Notes: generated by a model from the sequence alone, not told the origin. Positions 23,670-32,585 are shown, counted from the first letter of the stretch. The stretch is DNA of 64,000 nucleotides from Owenweeksia sp965214115 (GCA_965214115.1 CBDCAU010000008.1:519919-583918); one strand, 5' to 3'. A program made the numbers and translations.

Positions 23670-24854
23670 ATGCCCACAGATTTTGAAGTTGTAATTGTTG
23701 GTGCTGGCCCGGCGGGCGCCACGCTTTCCCACTTTTTGTCGAAAAAGAAAATCCCGCATCTTTTGCTGGAAAAATCCATCTTTCCGCGCGACAAAATTTG
23801 TGGCGACGGCCTTACGGTGGATGTTCTAAATTGTCTGCAACGCATTGATCCGCAGCTTCTTGAAGAGTTTATGGCCGAATCGGAAATGTTGCCGAGCTGG
23901 GGGTTTTGCTTCCATTCCGCCAATGGCAAGGAGTTGCGCTACGATTTCAAAAACGATGGTTTTAAAGTAGCGCCGTTTTACACTTCGCGCCGTCTGGATT
24001 TAGACCATTTTTTGATTAAAAAACTGAACCCGAAATTTTGTTCTTTTTATCCTACCACCGAAATCACGGGAATAGAACGCGAACCGGAGGGCTTAAAATT
24101 TTGGTACAAAAACGGAATGGGAACGCAGACCGCCAAAACCAAAATCATCATCGGGGCGGAGGGCGAAAAACCAGTAGTTTCCAAATTGTTGGGATTGTCC
24201 CATTTTCGCCAAAAAAAGAACCTGATTGGTGCATTGCGGATCTATTACAAAAATGTGCAAGGTTTCCATCAAAATAACCATCTCGAATTTTTCTTTGACA
24301 AGCGAATGTTGCCCGGTTATTTTTGGATATTCCCGCTAACGGAAAATACCGCCAACGTGGGCTTGGGTATGGTCAGTTCGCAGCTTTCCAAACGGAAGGT
24401 GAATTTAAAAAAAAACCTGGCGGAAATAATCGAAAGCCACCCGCGCATTTCGGAAATGATGCAAAACGCCGAGCCGCTGGAAAAGCCTCGGGGCTGGGGT
24501 TTGCCGCTGATTACGCCGCAGCGGAAAATTGCGGGAAAAAACTACTCTTTGATTGGCGACGCCGCCGGGATGATTGAACCGTTCACCGGCAAAGGCATCG
24601 GCCCGGGGATGGTTTCGGCGCGCCTCTGTGCTGACCATATCGAGGCGAGTTTGCTTTCTAAAAATTATGATTTATCGGGATACGAAAACCACGTTTACCG
24701 CTATTATAAAAATGAAATAAAAACGGGCTATTTTTTACAGAAAACCTTACGAAACAAGCATTTTGTAAATATTCTTATGGGTGCAATGAATTCGCCAAAA
24801 ATCAAACAGTGGAGCCATCAAAAAATGGTGCGGGATTGGAAGAAATGGATTTGA
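23670..24854 (+). CDS. FAD-dependent oxidoreductase, geranylgeranyl reductase family
   Basis: A 394-residue flavoprotein. Dinucleotide-binding VIVGAGPAGATLSHFLS at residues 8-24, the KICGDGLT block near 45, and the second FAD motif LIGDAAGMIEPFTGKGIG near 295 match the GGR/FixC-like oxidoreductases. These reduce isoprenoid double bonds or act on other hydrophobic substrates. Basic C-terminal tail WSHQKMVRDWKKW. The gene stands alone, 63 bases after the TPR gene and just after its terminator. Confidence 0.85.
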   Translation: MPTDFEVVIVGAGPAGATLSHFLSKKKIPHLLLEKSIFPRDKICGDGLTVDVLNCLQRIDPQLLEEFMAESEMLPSWGFCFHSANGKELRYDFKNDGFKVAPFYTSRRLDLDHFLIKKLNPKFCSFYPTTEITGIEREPEGLKFWYKNGMGTQTAKTKIIIGAEGEKPVVSKLLGLSHFRQKKNLIGALRIYYKNVQGFHQNNHLEFFFDKRMLPGYFWIFPLTENTANVGLGMVSSQLSKRKVNLKKNLAEIIESHPRISEMMQNAEPLEKPRGWGLPLITPQRKIAGKNYSLIGDAAGMIEPFTGKGIGPGMVSARLCADHIEASLLSKNYDLSGYENHVYRYYKNEIKTGYFLQKTLRNKHFVNILMGAMNSPKIKQWSHQKMVRDWKKWI

Positions 24855-24861
24855 AAAATTT

Positions 24862-24892
24862 ACGATTTTTCCGATTGACGATTTTCGATTGT
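24862..24892. repeat. degenerate CGATT heptamer repeat
   Basis: ACGATTTTTCCGATTGACGATTTTCGATTG, again variants of the CGATTGA unit, immediately beside the 38-bp palindrome. Confidence 0.5.
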
Positions 24893-24930
24893 AAAGACCT
24901 TGCAGGTTTTCGAAAACCTGCAAGGTCTTT
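24893..24930. repeat. perfect 38-bp palindrome
   Basis: AAAGACCTTGCAGGTTTTC is followed by its exact reverse complement. A near-identical palindrome with 16-bp arms lies at 54867-54899. Could act as a terminator for the oxidoreductase gene, but recurs as an element. Confidence 0.8.
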
Positions 24931-25024
24931 AACGTGCCGAATGCCCAATGCAATGTCGTCCTAATGTTGCAAACAATTTCCCAACGGTTTTGTAAAATAT
25001 TCATAATCTAAATATTTTTGAATT

Positions 25025-25708
25025 ATGAAACTGACGTATTACGGGCATTCTTGCTTTTCGGTAAACATTGGCGGCAAAGACGTGCTTTTTGACCCTTTCG
25101 TAACGAACAACGAAAAAGTGGAAAACATTAATGTGGATGAAATTCCTGCGGATTTTATTTTGGTAAGCCACGGCCACTTTGACCACATCGACGATCTGAA
25201 ATCCATCGCCGAACGTACTGGCGCTCAGGTGGTTTGCAATTTTGACATTATGACTTGGCTGGACGAGGAGAAAGGTTTGGAAAACCTGTCGCCGCTGAAC
25301 CAAGGCGGAAAGACCGAACTGGATTTCGGCACCGTAAAAATGGTGGCGGCCGTCCACGGCAGTCGCCTCCCGGATGGTAGCGATGGCGGCAGCCCCGGCG
25401 GGTTTGTAGTGAAAAGTGATGAGGGGAACTTCTACTTTGCCGGCGACACCGCGCTGACGATGGATATGAAACTCATCCCCGATTTTGCCAAGCTGGATTT
25501 TTGCGTCCTTCCCATTGGCGATACCGCCACGATGGGGGTGGAGGATGCCATCCGCGCTTGTGATTTTGTGGAATGCGACAAGGTTTTTGGGGTGCATTAT
25601 AATACTTTTCCTTTCATCGAAATTGATAAAGATGAAGCGGTGCGGAAATTCAAAGAAGCAGGGAAAGAGCTGATTTTGATGGAGGCGGGGGAGAGTCGGG
25701 AGTTTTAA
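25025..25708 (+). CDS. UPF0173 metal-dependent hydrolase (MBL fold)
   Basis: A 227-residue metallo-beta-lactamase-fold protein. YYGHSCFSV near residue 5, metal motif VSHGHFDHID (HxHxDH) near 50, then AAVHGSR, FAGDTALTMDMKLI with the metal Asp, PIGDTATMGVEDA, and FGVHYNTFP near 197 match UPF0173 (YtkL/ElaC-like) proteins. Cytosolic hydrolase with unknown substrate. Followed by a palindrome and the convergent rfbB gene. Confidence 0.9.
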   Translation: MKLTYYGHSCFSVNIGGKDVLFDPFVTNNEKVENINVDEIPADFILVSHGHFDHIDDLKSIAERTGAQVVCNFDIMTWLDEEKGLENLSPLNQGGKTELDFGTVKMVAAVHGSRLPDGSDGGSPGGFVVKSDEGNFYFAGDTALTMDMKLIPDFAKLDFCVLPIGDTATMGVEDAIRACDFVECDKVFGVHYNTFPFIEIDKDEAVRKFKEAGKELILMEAGESREF

Positions 25709-25725
25709 AATCTTTAGGGATTCCG

Positions 25726-25758
25726 AACTTTTCCAAAGTTCAAAACTTTGGAAAAGTT
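25726..25758. repeat. palindrome between convergent genes
   Basis: Arms AACTTTTCCAAAGT and ACTTTGGAAAAGTT (14 bp) around five bases, between the stops at 25708 and 25766. May terminate both genes. Confidence 0.7.
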
Positions 25759-25765
25759 TCTTCAT

Positions 25766-26824
25766 TCACCGCCCCTCATACATCCCCTCATAATAATCCT
25801 GATACGCCCCACTCGTCACATTCTCCAGCCACTCCTCATTTTCCAAATACCAATCAATCGTTTCGGATAGACCTTCTTCAAAGGTCACGGACGGTTCCCA
25901 GCCCAGTTCATTTTTGATTTTATTCGCGTCGATGGCGTAGCGACGGTCGTGGCCGGGGCGATCAGTTACGTAGGTGATGAGCTTTTCAGATGCGCCCTTT
26001 TCGCGGCCCAGCTTTTCGTCCATTTGCTGGATGAGGATTTTTATCAAATCAATGTTCTGCCACTCGTTGAAGCCGCCGATGTTGTAGGTTTCGCCGAGTT
26101 TTCCTTCGCGGAACACTAGCTCGATGGCGCGGGCGTGGTCGATGACGAACAGCCAGTCGCGGGTGTATTTTCCATCGCCGTACACGGGCAGCGGCTTTTC
26201 GTTTTTGATATTGTGGATGAAGAGTGGAATCAGCTTTTCAGGGAATTGGTTGGGGCCGTAATTATTACTACAGTTTGTCACGATGTAAGGCAATCCATAG
26301 GTTTCGCCATAAGCACGCACGAAATGGTCGGAACTCGCTTTGCTGGCGGAATAAGGAGAATTCGGGTCGTAAGCCGTGGTTTCCAAAAACAAGCCTTCCG
26401 CGCCCAGCGTTCCGTACACTTCGTCGGTGGAAACGTGGTAAAAAAGATGACCGTCAAAGTTGTCCTTCCAAGTGTCGCGGAAGGCGTTCAGCAAGTTGGC
26501 CGTGCCGATGACGTTCGTCCGCACAAAGGCCAGCGGGTCGGTGATGCTGCGGTCCACGTGGCTTTCGGCGGCTAGGTGGATGACGTCCGTGAACTGGTGC
26601 TCGGCAAAAAGTTGGTCGATTTGCTCAGCGTTAACGATGTCCGCTTTCAAAAAATGGTAATTGGGTTTTTCCTCGATGTCTTTCAGGTTTTCCAGATTGC
26701 CCGCATAGGTCAGCGCGTCCAGATTGTAAATTTCCCAATCGGGATGTTTTTCGATAAACAAACGAACGACGTGCGAACCGATGAAGCCGGCGCCGCCGGT
26801 GATGAGGATTTTCTTTGGGGGCAT
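25766..26824 (-). CDS. rfbB: dTDP-glucose 4,6-dehydratase
   Basis: A 352-residue extended SDR. NAD motif ITGGAGFIGSHVVRLF at residues 7-22, DVIHLAAESHVDRSITDP near 80, the active-site STDEVYGTLG near 131 with Asp-Glu, and the YSASKASSDHFVRAY pair (Tyr/Lys) near 157 identify RfbB/RmlB. It makes dTDP-4-keto-6-deoxyglucose for rhamnose and related deoxysugars. RmlA, RmlC and RmlD are not in the window. It runs alone, leftward, near the nucleotide-sugar group. Confidence 0.93.
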   Translation of the reverse strand: MPPKKILITGGAGFIGSHVVRLFIEKHPDWEIYNLDALTYAGNLENLKDIEEKPNYHFLKADIVNAEQIDQLFAEHQFTDVIHLAAESHVDRSITDPLAFVRTNVIGTANLLNAFRDTWKDNFDGHLFYHVSTDEVYGTLGAEGLFLETTAYDPNSPYSASKASSDHFVRAYGETYGLPYIVTNCSNNYGPNQFPEKLIPLFIHNIKNEKPLPVYGDGKYTRDWLFVIDHARAIELVFREGKLGETYNIGGFNEWQNIDLIKILIQQMDEKLGREKGASEKLITYVTDRPGHDRRYAIDANKIKNELGWEPSVTFEEGLSETIDWYLENEEWLENVTSGAYQDYYEGMYEGR

Positions 26825-26915
26825 ATTTTTAGTTTTTGAGAATGAGTAGAGTGAGAAATTTTTTACAAAATAAAGGAATAGATTAGTTTTGACGGACTCA
26901 AATTCGATTAAAGAA

Positions 26916-27434
26916 ATGAAAAAAGCGATAGCTGCAATTATCCTGATTTTTACGGGATTTTCAACCGAGGCACAGTTCCGTCACAATTTGGAAATCGGCG
27001 GTTCTAATTTTACTGGATTTTCGTTCACCACGGAATATCAATTCCAAATCGGCCCCGATTCACTATTTTACATTTCGCCTAAAATCGGCATCGGTCATCT
27101 CATCATTTGGGATTATGGAATGACTGCGCAGTTTGGTTTGGGCGTTGGCCATTTCTTTAATGAAAAGCACGGCATCGAATTGAACACGAATATTAGCCAC
27201 ATCTTTGAAAGCCCCTTAGTCCCCTTTCGCTGGGATGGGGACGTGGGTGACGGTGGGGGCACTGACTTTGAAAATGATGAACTTTGGTTCACAGGACTGG
27301 ATTATAAGCTGAGAATTCGTAAAACCACTTACAGTTTTGGTGCGGGCGTTTTAACGCTTTTAGAAAGACGAGACGGTTATTTGGGTTCTCCACAAGATGC
27401 CATTCCAATGGTAAAACTGGGAATTGGGTTTTAA
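26916..27434 (+). CDS. small outer-membrane beta-barrel-like protein
   Basis: A 172-residue protein from the ATG at 26916, chosen because MKKAIAAIILIFTGFSTEAQ is a signal peptide. The mature part alternates hydrophobic and polar residues (FSFTTEYQFQIG, FYISPKIGIGHLI, AQFGLGVGHFFNE, YSFGAGVLTLL) and ends VKLGIGF with a terminal Phe, a common end for outer-membrane barrels. I do not recognise a specific family. Confidence 0.65.
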   Translation: MKKAIAAIILIFTGFSTEAQFRHNLEIGGSNFTGFSFTTEYQFQIGPDSLFYISPKIGIGHLIIWDYGMTAQFGLGVGHFFNEKHGIELNTNISHIFESPLVPFRWDGDVGDGGGTDFENDELWFTGLDYKLRIRKTTYSFGAGVLTLLERRDGYLGSPQDAIPMVKLGIGF

Positions 27435-27444
27435 TTGAAATTCA

Positions 27445-27478
27445 GAAGCCGACGGTTTTTGAATCGGCGGCTTTTTTT
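27445..27478 (+). terminator. terminator after the barrel-like gene
   Basis: AAGCCGACG / CGGCGGCTT stem (one mismatch) and seven T. Confidence 0.75.
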
Positions 27479-27533
27479 AAAAATTCGGCTAAAGCCACAA
27501 ACAGGCAGTCATTTTAAGAATTAACAAAATGGT

Positions 27534-27860
27534 ATGACTACTTCTCCCAAAAACAACAAGATGACCGACCCTTTCGAGAAAATTATTTTAGAAGATGGCC
27601 TTCGTATTTCCGATGTTCAATTTGATAAAGAGGCTGGCTGGCTCCTCGCCGTTTTGAACAATCATCAAATTATCAAAAACAACCTTTCTGAGTTTGAATG
27701 TTTGGCCGACGCCGAACTGGAGCAATTGAAAAATTGGCGATTGATTGGAAAGGGCATTGGCATCCATTGGCCGGATTTGGACGAGGATTTGTCGCTCAAG
27801 GGGCTAATAAAATCGGCAGCTTTGCGGGAGGCGCTTTTGAAATTGAAGAAAGCGAGCTGA
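27534..27860 (+). CDS. DUF2442 protein
   Basis: A 108-residue protein. The block WRLIGKGIGIHWPDLDEDLSLKG near residue 68 is characteristic of DUF2442; the first half (VQFDKEAGWLLAVLNNHQII) fits the same small fold. A second ATG ten codons in (MTDPFEK) could be the real start. DUF2442 genes often sit beside a DUF4160 gene in a toxin-antitoxin-like arrangement; no DUF4160 gene is present here. Followed by a weak hairpin with eight T. Confidence 0.75.
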   Translation: MTTSPKNNKMTDPFEKIILEDGLRISDVQFDKEAGWLLAVLNNHQIIKNNLSEFECLADAELEQLKNWRLIGKGIGIHWPDLDEDLSLKGLIKSAALREALLKLKKAS

Positions 27861-27922
27861 GCCGCTGCGGCGCTTCCACCAACTGCTATCAACGGTTGAA
27901 AACTGTCGGTGTTTTTTTTTGA

Positions 27923-27968
27923 AACCCTGACAGGGTAATATGGATTCCTATAATACCCTGTCAGGGTT
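27923..27968. repeat. CCCTGACAGGG inverted repeat
   Basis: Arms AACCCTGACAGGGTA and TACCCTGTCAGGGTT (15 bp) around a 16-base centre. Each arm is itself a near palindrome. It lies between the convergent DUF2442 and galE genes. Confidence 0.7.
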
Positions 27969-27993
27969 CTTCCCGCCCAAATAACTCAATAAC

Positions 27994-29013
27994 CTAATAA
28001 CTCCTAACTTTCCTCTCCCACCGCCAAGCATCCTCCATCGCATCATCCAAATCCTTCTCCGCCTGCCAGCCCAAAATTTCATTTGCCTTAGAAGTATCCG
28101 CAAAAGCCGCCGTAACATCGCCTGCCCGTCTTTCCACAATTTTATAATTCAACTTTTCGCCGCTGTTTTTTTCAAAACTTTGGATGACTTCCAAAACGGT
28201 GCTGCCCGTGCCGGTGCCGAGGTTGAAGACTTCGTAATTATCGGAATTCTTTCTTTCCAAAAGCCGCTCCACCGCCACCACGTGCGCTTTGGCAACATCA
28301 ACGACGTGGATGTAATCGCGGACGCAAGTGCCGTCGCGCGTGTCGTAATCATCACCAAAAACGGAAAGTTGCTCGCGGATACCCGCCGCCGTCTGCGTAA
28401 CGTATGGCACCAAATTGAGCGGCGCGCCCAGCGGCAGTTCGCCGATCTTCGCGGAAGGGTGCGCGCCAATCGGATTGAAATACCGCAATGAAATCACTTT
28501 AAAACCGTGCGCCGCAATGGCGTCTTTCAAAATTTCCTCGCCAATTTGCTTTGTATTTCCGTAAGGAGAAATGGCGGGAACGACCGGAGAATCCTCGGTA
28601 ATCGGCAGATTTTTCGCCTCGCCATAGACCGTGCAGGAACTGGAAAAAATCAGATTGTCCAGCTTGCGGTCGCGCATTTCTTGTAAAAGATAAACCAGCG
28701 CGCCGAGGTTGTTTTCATAATAATCCAGCGGTTTTTCCACCGATTCGCCCACCGCTTTGTAGGCCGCAAAATGGATGATACCGTCCAAATCTTGATGGTC
28801 ATCCAAAAAAGACTGGACTTGCTTTTTGTCCTTTAAATCGATTTTATGGAAGGCGGGTTTTTTCCTTGAAATAGCTTCGATGCCTTCGAGCACATCCAAA
28901 GTGGTGTTGCTCAAATTATCCACTACAATCGCCTCGTGGCCAGCCGCTTGCAGCTCTACCACGGTGTGCGAGCCGATGAATCCTAATCCGCCCGTAACCA
29001 AAATTTTAGCCAT
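27994..29013 (-). CDS. galE: UDP-glucose 4-epimerase-type enzyme
   Basis: A 339-residue extended SDR from the ATG at 29013, where MAKILVTGGLGFIGSHTVVEL begins the NAD fold; twelve longer codons upstream lie inside the previous gene. FAAYKAVGESVEKPLDYYENN near residue 80, FSSSCTVYGE near 122 and YGNTKQIGEE (catalytic Tyr/Lys) near 147 fit GalE. It overlaps the UDP-xylose synthase gene by eight bases and is the last gene of a four-gene operon. Given its neighbours, epimerisation of UDP-glucose, UDP-glucuronate or UDP-xylose are all possible. Confidence 0.9.
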   Translation of the reverse strand: MAKILVTGGLGFIGSHTVVELQAAGHEAIVVDNLSNTTLDVLEGIEAISRKKPAFHKIDLKDKKQVQSFLDDHQDLDGIIHFAAYKAVGESVEKPLDYYENNLGALVYLLQEMRDRKLDNLIFSSSCTVYGEAKNLPITEDSPVVPAISPYGNTKQIGEEILKDAIAAHGFKVISLRYFNPIGAHPSAKIGELPLGAPLNLVPYVTQTAAGIREQLSVFGDDYDTRDGTCVRDYIHVVDVAKAHVVAVERLLERKNSDNYEVFNLGTGTGSTVLEVIQSFEKNSGEKLNYKIVERRAGDVTAAFADTSKANEILGWQAEKDLDDAMEDAWRWERKVRSY

Positions 29014-30013
29014 TAACAGCAGCTTTCGGTTTGCGGATGTACTCTTCAAAATCCTTGTGCTCCTTTTTGTAAAGCTCGTCCTGCGGCAAGGATTTGAAAT
29101 AATCGTAAGTGATTTTCAGGCCCTCGGCGCGGCTGATTTTCGGTTCCCATCCCAAGATTTCACGCGCTTTGTCAATGTTCGGTTGCCGCTGGGTGGGGTC
29201 GTCCTTGGGCAGTTCTTTATACACGATTTTTTGGTCCGTCCCCGTCAGTTTGATGATTTCCTCGGCGAATTCCAAAATGGAAATTTCGTCGGGATTGCCG
29301 ATGTTCACCGGAAACGGATAGTCGCTCATCAACAGGCGGTAAATGCCTTCCACCAAATCATCTACATAACAAAAACTGCGGGTTTGCGAGCCGTCGCCGA
29401 ACACTGTCAAATCCTCGCCACGCAAGGCTTGGCCGATGAAGGCCGGCAAAACCCGACCGTCGTTCAGGCGCATCCGCGGCCCGTAAGTATTGAAAATGCG
29501 AATGATGCGCGTTTCCAACTCGTGGTAGGTGTGGTAGGCCATCGTCATCGCTTCTTGAAAGCGCTTGGCTTCATCATAAACGCCGCGCGGGCCCACCGGA
29601 TTCACGTGGCCCCAGTATTCCTCCGTTTGTGGATGAACCTCGGGGTCGCCGTACACTTCGGAAGTGGAAGCGACCAAAATCCGCGCACCTTTTGCCATCG
29701 CTAATCCCAGACAATTGTGCGTTCCCAGCGAACCCACTTTCAAGGTTTGGATGGGAATTTTCAAATAATCAATCGGCGAGGCGGGGCTGGCAAAGTGCAA
29801 GATGTAATCCAAATGGCCCGACACGTGGATGAAATTGGAAACATCGTGATTGTAAAACTCGAACTGTTTCAGATGAAACAAATGCTCGATGTTTTTCAAA
29901 TCGCCAGTGATCAGGTTGTCCATCGCCACCACGGCAAAACCTTCTTTGATAAACCGGTCGCAAAGGTGCGAGCCGAGAAATCCGGCCGCGCCGGTAATTA
30001 AAATACGCTTCAT
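29006..30013 (-). CDS. UDP-glucuronate decarboxylase (UDP-xylose synthase)
   Basis: A 335-residue extended SDR: ITGAAGFLGSHLCDRFI at residues 5-21, ILHFASPASPIDYLKIPIQT near 73, ASTSEVYGDPEVHPQ near 115, YDEAKRFQEAMTMAYH near 145 and IRIFNTYGPRMRLNDGRV. The SPASP and NTYGPRM blocks are characteristic of UXS. It converts UDP-glucuronate to UDP-xylose. The start overlaps the ugd stop by four bases, so the enzyme making its substrate is translated directly upstream. Confidence 0.92.
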   Translation of the reverse strand: MKRILITGAAGFLGSHLCDRFIKEGFAVVAMDNLITGDLKNIEHLFHLKQFEFYNHDVSNFIHVSGHLDYILHFASPASPIDYLKIPIQTLKVGSLGTHNCLGLAMAKGARILVASTSEVYGDPEVHPQTEEYWGHVNPVGPRGVYDEAKRFQEAMTMAYHTYHELETRIIRIFNTYGPRMRLNDGRVLPAFIGQALRGEDLTVFGDGSQTRSFCYVDDLVEGIYRLLMSDYPFPVNIGNPDEISILEFAEEIIKLTGTDQKIVYKELPKDDPTQRQPNIDKAREILGWEPKISRAEGLKITYDYFKSLPQDELYKKEHKDFEEYIRKPKAAVNG

Positions 30014-31350
30014 ACTTCGGCCATTTTTTCAGAGGGGGAACGTTGGCCAATGCAGTGGTATTCAAAACCTTGGCGGTTCATTTCTTCGCGTTCAAAAATG
30101 TTGCGCCCGTCAAAAATCAGGGCGTTTTTCATTTTTGATTTCAGCTTTTTAAAATCCGGCGCGCGGAAGTCGTTCCATTCGGTCACGATCAAAAGTGCAT
30201 CGGCGCCATCCAAGGTTTCGTATTCGTTTTCGCAATATTCGATGCGGTCGCCGAGGTCGTGCTTGGCCTCTTCCATCGCCACGGGGTCGTAGGCGGAAAC
30301 CGTTGCGCCTTCCGACAGCAATTTTTCGATAATCACCACCGAGGGCGCTTCCCGCATATCATCGGTGTTCGGTTTGAAAGACAGACCCCACATCGCGAAT
30401 TTCTTCCCGGCCAAGTTGCCCATCCGGTTTTTCACCTTATTGAAAAGGACTTCTTTTTGATCTTCGTTCACGTCTTCCACGCTTTGCAGGATGCGCATTT
30501 CGTAGCCATTTTGGCGGCCGGTGCGCACCAGCGCTTTCACGTCTTTGGGAAAACAGGAGCCGCCGTAGCCAATCCCCGGATAAATAAACCGGTTGCCGAT
30601 GCGCGGGTCGCTGCCGATTCCTTTCCGTACTAAATTCACGTCCGCGCCCATAATCTCACACAAATTCGCCACATCGTTCATAAAAGAAATCTTGGTGGCC
30701 AGCATTGCGTTGGCGGCGTATTTCGTCATTTCCGCCGATGGAATATCCATAAAAATAACGGGGTGGCCGTTCAGCAAAAAGGGATGGTACAGGCGCTCCA
30801 AAACTTTTTTGGCGCGCTCGCTTTCCACACCCACCACGATGCGGTCGGGTTTCATAAAATCGTTCACCGCCGCGCCTTCTTTCAAAAATTCGGGATTCGA
30901 GGCCACGTCAAAGTCGATGTCTTTGACGCGCTTGTCCAGCGCATCTTGCAATTCTTTTTTCACCTTAGCGGCCGTCCCTACTGGCACGGTGCTTTTGGTG
31001 ATGATGACGCCGTAAGAATTCATATTCTCGCCAATTTCGCGGGCCACCGCCAAAACGTACTGCAAATCCGCGCTGCCATCTTCGCCCGGCGGAGTGCCCA
31101 CCGCGATGAAGGCCACGTCGCTGCCCGCGATGCTTTCCGCCAAGTTGGTGCTGAATTTCAGCTTGCCTTTCTTAAAATTTTTATGAACGAGTTTGTCCAA
31201 ACCCGGCTCGTAAATCGGCAAAATGCCGTTGCGCAGGTTCTCGATTTTTTTTTGGTCCACGTCCACGCAGGTCACGTCGATGCCCACTTCCGCGAGGCAA
31301 GTGCCCGTTACCAATCCTACGTAGCCGGTGCCGACAACAGTTATTTTCAT
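30010..31350 (-). CDS. ugd: UDP-glucose 6-dehydrogenase
   Basis: A 446-residue UDP-glucose/GDP-mannose dehydrogenase. NAD motif VVGTGYVGLVTGTCLAEVG at residues 4-22, IITKSTVPVGTA near 115, NPEFLKEGAAVNDF near 153, the catalytic Cys in GYGGSCFPKD near 265 and the C-terminal LSFKPNTDDMREAPS. It oxidises UDP-glucose to UDP-glucuronate, the substrate of the next gene. It follows the DegT-type gene by eight bases, consistent with an operon. Confidence 0.95.
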   Translation of the reverse strand: MKITVVGTGYVGLVTGTCLAEVGIDVTCVDVDQKKIENLRNGILPIYEPGLDKLVHKNFKKGKLKFSTNLAESIAGSDVAFIAVGTPPGEDGSADLQYVLAVAREIGENMNSYGVIITKSTVPVGTAAKVKKELQDALDKRVKDIDFDVASNPEFLKEGAAVNDFMKPDRIVVGVESERAKKVLERLYHPFLLNGHPVIFMDIPSAEMTKYAANAMLATKISFMNDVANLCEIMGADVNLVRKGIGSDPRIGNRFIYPGIGYGGSCFPKDVKALVRTGRQNGYEMRILQSVEDVNEDQKEVLFNKVKNRMGNLAGKKFAMWGLSFKPNTDDMREAPSVVIIEKLLSEGATVSAYDPVAMEEAKHDLGDRIEYCENEYETLDGADALLIVTEWNDFRAPDFKKLKSKMKNALIFDGRNIFEREEMNRQGFEYHCIGQRSPSEKMAEV

Positions 31351-31358
31351 AGTTCAAA

Positions 31359-32510
31359 TTATTGATTTACAAACTGCAAGACAGTTTCTGTAATGTGATT
31401 CAACTGATTTTCAGTTAGTTCTGTATGCATAGGTAACGAAATTACCCGTTCCGTCAAACTTTCCGTCACCGGAAAATCACCTTTTTTATAGCGATTGCTT
31501 TTGTACGCCTTTTGTTCGTGAAGCGCCACGGGATAGTAAATCATCGCGGGGATTTCCTTTTCCATCAAGAATTTCTGCATCGCGTTCCGATCGATGCGCG
31601 CGTCCAGTTTCAAAGTGTATTGATGGAAAACGTGGGAGCTGTTTTTGGCGCGGTGCGGCGGGGTCAGGTTTGGATTTTCCGCGAAAGCGGCGTCGTACCA
31701 ATCGGCGGCGCGGCGGCGGGCGGCGTTGTACTCGTCCAGCCACGGCAGCTTTTGCCGCAAAATGGCCGCCTGCATCGAATCCAACCTCGAATTGACGCCC
31801 ACGATGTCGTGGTAATAGCGTTCGCCTTGGCCGTGGTTCGCGATTTTCCGCAGCTTTTCTGCCAAAGTTTTGTTATTGGTCATCATCGCGCCGCCATCGC
31901 CGTAGCAACCCAGATTTTTACTGGGAAAAAAAGAAGTGCAACCGATGTCGCCGATCGTACCCGCCTTTTGCTGGCGCGCGTCTCCCGATGCCTGTCTTTT
32001 TTTAAAAATAAAATCCGCGCCAATGGCCTGCGCCGCGTCTTCCACCACTTTCAGTTTGTGCTTTTTGGCAATTTTCAAGATGGCCTCCATATCCGCGCAC
32101 TGGCCGAAAAGATGGACGGGCACGATGGCCTTCGTTTTTTCGGTAATCGCCTTTTCGATTTCCTCTACATCTATATTAAAGGTGTCGGGATACACGTCCA
32201 CCAAAACGGGGGTCAATCCCAAGAGCGCGATGACCTCCGCCGTAGCCACGTAAGTAAAGGTGGGGACGATGACTTCGTCGCCGGGTTTCAATCCCAGCGC
32301 CATCAGCGCGATTTGCAGCGCGTCCGTGCCGTTGGCGCACGGGATGACGTATTTTACTTCGAGGTAATTTTCCAGCTCGGTTTGAAAGTTTTTCACCGCC
32401 GGCCCGTTGATGTAGGCCGAGGAGCGGACCACCTCCATAATCGCCTCATCCACTTGCGGCTGGATGCGCTGGTACTGCGCCAGCAGATCGACCATCTGAA
32501 TTTTTCGCAT
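31359..32510 (-). CDS. DegT/DnrJ/EryC1/StrS aminotransferase
   Basis: A 383-residue PLP-dependent sugar aminotransferase. MVDLLAQYQRIQPQVDEAI start, CANGTDALQIALMALGLKPGDEV near residue 58, VEDAAQAIGADF near 155, the PLP lysine in FFPSKNLGCYGDGG near 190 and LDSMQAAILRQKL near 243. These enzymes aminate UDP- or dTDP-keto sugars for LPS, capsule or glycoprotein sugars. It is the first gene of the operon to ugd, UXS and galE, with a TATCTTTG box about 20 bases before the ATG. Confidence 0.9.
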   Translation of the reverse strand: MRKIQMVDLLAQYQRIQPQVDEAIMEVVRSSAYINGPAVKNFQTELENYLEVKYVIPCANGTDALQIALMALGLKPGDEVIVPTFTYVATAEVIALLGLTPVLVDVYPDTFNIDVEEIEKAITEKTKAIVPVHLFGQCADMEAILKIAKKHKLKVVEDAAQAIGADFIFKKRQASGDARQQKAGTIGDIGCTSFFPSKNLGCYGDGGAMMTNNKTLAEKLRKIANHGQGERYYHDIVGVNSRLDSMQAAILRQKLPWLDEYNAARRRAADWYDAAFAENPNLTPPHRAKNSSHVFHQYTLKLDARIDRNAMQKFLMEKEIPAMIYYPVALHEQKAYKSNRYKKGDFPVTESLTERVISLPMHTELTENQLNHITETVLQFVNQ

Positions 32511-32530
32511 TTTGTAGGGAAAATCGGCGG

Positions 32531-32538
32531 CAAAGATA
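32531..32538 (-). promoter_or_regulatory. -7 box (TATCTTTG) of the nucleotide-sugar operon
   Basis: Perfect TAnnTTTG match on the minus strand ending 20 bases before the DegT-type ATG. Confidence 0.6.
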
Positions 32539-32585
32539 ATCCGCTTGTGTTAAGGAGGCTTTAAATTTGCCGAAAGGCCGTAAAA

